From an uncultured Alistipes sp. (GTDB lineage Bacteria > Bacteroidota > Bacteroidia > Bacteroidales > UBA932), in the NCBI GenBank assembly GCA_900544175.1, contig UQUN01000046.1, positions 1-7,844 of the forward strand: 7,844 nt of DNA. The letters run 5' to 3'. Numbering within the stretch: the first letter of the stretch is position 1; each line of letters starts with the position of its first letter. The translations under genes were made by a program, and so were the position numbers. The notes beneath the pieces were generated by a model. The model saw only the letters and a list, made by a program, of their open reading frames with translations. It was not told the DNA's origin and searched no databases. Shown here piece after piece: positions 6,240 through 7,844 of this stretch.

Positions 6240-6510
6240 TGCACATCTGAGCATTTTAAAACCGGCCAAATGTGCACCGCTTTTTGCAACTATCTATAAA
6301 TCAAGCAGTACTTTCACCCCAGCGCACCGCCATTTCCATTTTCTCAGCGAAAATTGCAGCCCGTTTTCTAACTACCTGAATATACCGCACTTACAAAACG
6401 ACTTGCATTTCTCAGGTACTTCTGACGCTGCGAGAATTGCAGGACCTTTTGCAACACACTGATTCATAAGCAACTGAAAAACGGGGTGCATTTCACAAAA
6501 TTGATTATCC
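6240..6510. repeat. Degenerate tandem repeat, three units of 82-83 bp plus a partial one
   Basis: Units begin near 6268, 6350 and 6433. Each opens with a block like AAATTGCAG, continues with TTTTGCAACTA-type sequence and CTGA/CTAT, then GCA-A/C-T, then AAAACG and TGCATTTC. TGCA anchors fall at 6273, 6355 and 6438, that is 82 and 83 bp apart; the second TGCA sits at 6404 and 6487, in both cases 49 bp into the unit. Units two and three align without gaps for nearly 60 bp at about two-thirds identity by eye. The stretch 6240-6267 resembles the second part of an earlier unit. No long open frame makes sense through the array, and there are no CRISPR-like identical repeats. The function is unknown: it may be a decayed array of structured or recombination sites. 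Confidence 0.6.
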
Positions 6511-6674
6511 GTAAATTTACATCTTGTATCATTTGCTCTTTTGATGTCGGATCTGCTTCATCTATCACCCCTATAGCATTGACATGAACCATTTGACCAC
6601 CGCATGACTACAGCCCGTAATTAACCGGTACCGAACATTTTACATTCATGACCGGCTCTGTCCTCAAGCCACGC
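6511..6674. other. Non-coding stretch before the GNAT terminator
   Basis: No gene is supported. It begins with a perfect 10-bp palindrome, GTAAATTTAC (6511-6520), right after the repeat array. No full Bacteroidota promoter is visible on either strand. Confidence 0.4.
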
Positions 6675-6675
6675 T

Positions 6676-6707
6676 CAAAAGGCACTGCTCGGAGGCGGTC
6701 CGAGTGC
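6676..6707 (-). terminator. Intrinsic terminator of the GNAT gene
   Basis: Read on the minus strand, CTCGGA pairs with TCCGAG around a CCGCC loop (plus positions 6688-6704). The stem is extended by GCAC/GTGC with a two-base bulge, and CTTTT follows directly. It lies about 10 bp past the GNAT stop codon. Confidence 0.7.
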
Positions 6708-6716
6708 GGGGTAATT

Positions 6717-7283
6717 TCATTTCCGGCAGTACTGCAGATGCCACATGTCGTGCCCGAGGAATTTCCTTTGCTCCATGCGTGTGAATCCAAGTGAGAGATA
6801 CAGCCGTTCCGCGTCCGGATTCCCGAAATCCACCAACAGGCCGATGCGCTCATGGCCTTCCGCCAAAGCCCGGTCACGCATTGCGGCAAGCAGCCTGCCT
6901 CCGACACCGCATCCCCGGAAGGCCGGCAGAACAGCGATGGAATCGAGATAGAATTCCCCGGGACCGGTCTCATCCTCGATAAAGGGGAGTGCTGTCCCGA
7001 TGTGCATACGGATTACGTCAAAAGTGTGGCTGCGCAGCTCCTGCAGCCTGGCCCCGTCGTAGCCTATAACAGCTCCCGCCAGAGCACCATCCACCTCAGC
7101 CACAAGCGCATTGCGCCAGCTGTACTGCGAAGTCTCCATCCTCGCCAGTTCCTCTAAAACGATCATATAATCATCCCCGCAATACTTCCGCACGGACTCC
7201 TCTCCGCCTATGGCCATCACCACAGCCGAGGCTATCAACTGTGCATCATCCTCCGATGCCTGTCTTATAACAATCTGTCTCAT
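6717..7283 (-). CDS. GNAT-family N-acetyltransferase
   Basis: 188 residues, complete, from the ATG at 7283 to TGA at 6717. The start MRQIVIRQASEDDAQLIA is the usual first strand and helix of a GNAT fold. Motif A is at residues 113-130, LDSIAVLPAFRGCGVGGR, with the acetyl-CoA pyrophosphate-binding R-x-x-G-x-G at R123-G128. Motif B is at 153-169, FGNPDAERLYLSLGFTR. Such enzymes move an acetyl group from acetyl-CoA to an amine on a small molecule, peptide or protein; the acceptor cannot be predicted. It is a soluble cytoplasmic protein. It is transcribed alone, with its own -7 box upstream and terminator downstream, and is divergent from the barrel gene at 7450. Confidence 0.92.
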   Translation of the reverse strand: MRQIVIRQASEDDAQLIASAVVMAIGGEESVRKYCGDDYMIVLEELARMETSQYSWRNALVAEVDGALAGAVIGYDGARLQELRSHTFDVIRMHIGTALPFIEDETGPGEFYLDSIAVLPAFRGCGVGGRLLAAMRDRALAEGHERIGLLVDFGNPDAERLYLSLGFTRMEQRKFLGHDMWHLQYCRK

Positions 7284-7322
7284 ATAATTTTACTTGCAGC
7301 CGTTTCCGACCGCCATCCGACA

Positions 7323-7330
7323 CAAAGATG
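7323..7330 (-). promoter_or_regulatory. -7 box of the GNAT gene
   Basis: On the minus strand the bases are CATCTTTG, one mismatch from TAnnTTTG, and 39 bp upstream of the GNAT ATG, giving a leader of about 30 nt. The -33 region is poor (TTTC at a 17-bp spacing), so the call is moderate. Confidence 0.4.
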
Positions 7331-7384
7331 GGAAAAACATTGCAACTGAAAGAAAAATCGGCCAAAAACCGCTACATATTAACC

Positions 7385-7415
7385 TTTCCCGAAACGCCGC
7401 CGGCACCTACTTTTG
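7385..7415 (+). promoter_or_regulatory. Promoter of the outer-membrane protein gene
   Basis: TTTC at 7385-7388 (one base off TTTG), a 19-bp spacer and TACTTTTG at 7408-7415, a full -7 match. Transcription would start near 7421, leaving a leader of about 29 nt before the ATG at 7450. Confidence 0.6.
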
Positions 7416-7449
7416 CAGCATGAATTCACAAACAGAAGTGTAATAGAAA

Positions 7450-7749
7450 ATGAAAAAGATTCTCAAAACCTTCATCGTAGCGGCAATCTGCCTCATGGCA
7501 CAGACATCCGTCTCAGCCGAAGAAAACACGGACAGTAAGAACAGCAACAAGAACCTGTATTTCAACCGCGGATACAGAGCGAACATAGAACTGGACTGGT
7601 CCAACGGCGGCAAAGGCTTCGGAGGCTACCTAAGGCCATCCGTAGGCGTGGACATCTGGAGGTTCTCCCTCACTCTTTCTTACGAGCTGATGGGCAATCC
7701 GCACCGCAAGTCCTACACCGACCTGTCGGGAGCCACTGCCACAGAAAGC
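7450..7749 (+). pseudogene. Outer-membrane beta-barrel protein, 3' part missing
   Basis: The ATG at 7450 begins a clear signal peptide (MKKILKTFIVAAICLMAQTS, cleavage probably after VSA at residue 23). An acidic, asparagine-rich linker follows, then the first strands of a Bacteroidota outer-membrane barrel: NLYFNRGYRANIELDW, GGYLRPSVGVDIWRFSLTL and SYELMGNPHRKSYTDL. The sense ends near residue 100. Beyond it the frame reads a hydrophobic tail (LLLLVYFCSIFL) encoded by a hairpin and AT-rich promoter-like DNA, and stops at 7818. Barrels of this type usually have 180-250 residues, so the 3' half seems lost. The shortened product would not fold into a barrel. The family call is general; I cannot name the protein. 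Confidence 0.7.
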
Positions 7750-7750
7750 T

Positions 7751-7781
7751 GGCGGAGAGTCATTCTCCATCCGGGCCTTTT
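7751..7781 (+). terminator. Terminator-like hairpin at the broken end of the barrel gene
   Basis: GGAGA (7754-7758) pairs with TCTCC (7764-7768) around a 5-nt loop, with an outer GGC/GCC pair (7751-7753, 7775-7777) across an internal loop, followed by TTTT. It could be the terminator of whichever gene originally preceded this DNA. Confidence 0.4.
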
Positions 7782-7794
7782 GCTCCTTTTAGTT

Positions 7795-7842
7795 TATTTT
7801 TGTTCGATATTTTTGTAAAAATAAAATTATATTTTATATTTG
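7795..7842 (+). promoter_or_regulatory. Stacked promoter elements reading out of the window
   Basis: Three full TAnnTTTG matches occur: TATTTTTG at 7795-7802, TATTTTTG at 7808-7815 and TATATTTG at 7835-7842. The last has a perfect TTTG -33 box at 7812-7815 with a 19-bp spacer, the best promoter in the window. It must serve a gene beginning just past position 7844. The strength and overlap suggest a highly expressed or multiply regulated transcript, though its identity is not visible. Confidence 0.7.
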
Positions 7843-7844
7843 CA

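Noticed and set aside
6151..6462. 103-residue plus-strand frame over the region after the sulfatase
   Set aside because: It runs through the non-coding repeat array, its composition is not protein-like, and it has no recognisable domain or promoter.
6240..6510. CRISPR array
   Set aside because: The repeats are degenerate, 82-83 bp long and directly abutting, with no identical short repeats or unique spacers, and no cas gene is nearby.
7420..7443. Seven-codon ORF (MNSQTEV) between the promoter and the barrel gene as a leader peptide
   Set aside because: It is too short, has no attenuator-like structure or biased codons, and begins right at the predicted transcription start.

Overview
The window looks like DNA from a Bacteroidota (Bacteroidales) bacterium. 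The evidence is a set of -7 boxes of the form TAnnTTTG characteristic of this phylum, a Bacteroides-type tyrosine recombinase that lacks the first catalytic arginine, a GLUG-repeat surface protein, a serine-type sulfatase lipoprotein and the C-terminus of an Omp85 barrel. Most genes are GC-rich. The recombinase gene, the small helix-turn-helix gene and the gaps are visibly AT-richer, as expected for a mobile element in a higher-GC host such as an Alistipes-like gut species (the genus is inference).

Layout. 1-1311 (+): 3' part of a fimbrillin-like/GLUG-repeat surface protein cut by the window edge. 1368-2057 (+): one open frame made of the N-terminal domain of a Pvc16-like (DUF4255) contractile-injection-system protein joined in frame at about 1746 to a complete, normally free-standing excisionase-like HTH protein. 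2067-2099: bidirectional terminator. 2082-3395 (-): tyrosine recombinase, convergent with the HTH gene. 3396-3792: gap with a promoter-like site, a 27-codon ORF and some inverted repeats. 3793-about 4341 (-): AraC-family regulator without its N-terminal half. About 4342-4569 (+): last 75 residues of an Omp85/BamA-like barrel. 4627-6123 (+): sulfatase lipoprotein with its own promoter. 6124-6716: non-coding stretch holding three degenerate copies of an 82-83 bp repeat, then the terminator of the next gene. 6717-7283 (-): GNAT acetyltransferase. 7450-about 7749 (+): N-terminal third or so of an outer-membrane beta-barrel protein, cut off. 7751-7844: terminator-like hairpin, then stacked promoter elements reading out of the window.

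How it fits together. Genes do not form one pathway. The HTH/recombinase pair is the core of an integrating element. GLUG protein, barrels and sulfatase are ordinary Bacteroidota surface and glycan-use functions. The most striking property is that genes are broken at three places (about 1746, 4341 and 7749), each time with one well-recognised family stopping inside its domain and unrelated sequence starting. Real rearrangement and deletion, or a chimeric assembly, could both do this; the sequence alone cannot decide. I do not see a convincing complete new defence or secretion system here. The best candidates for something undescribed are the DUF4255-HTH fusion and the repeat array after the sulfatase.
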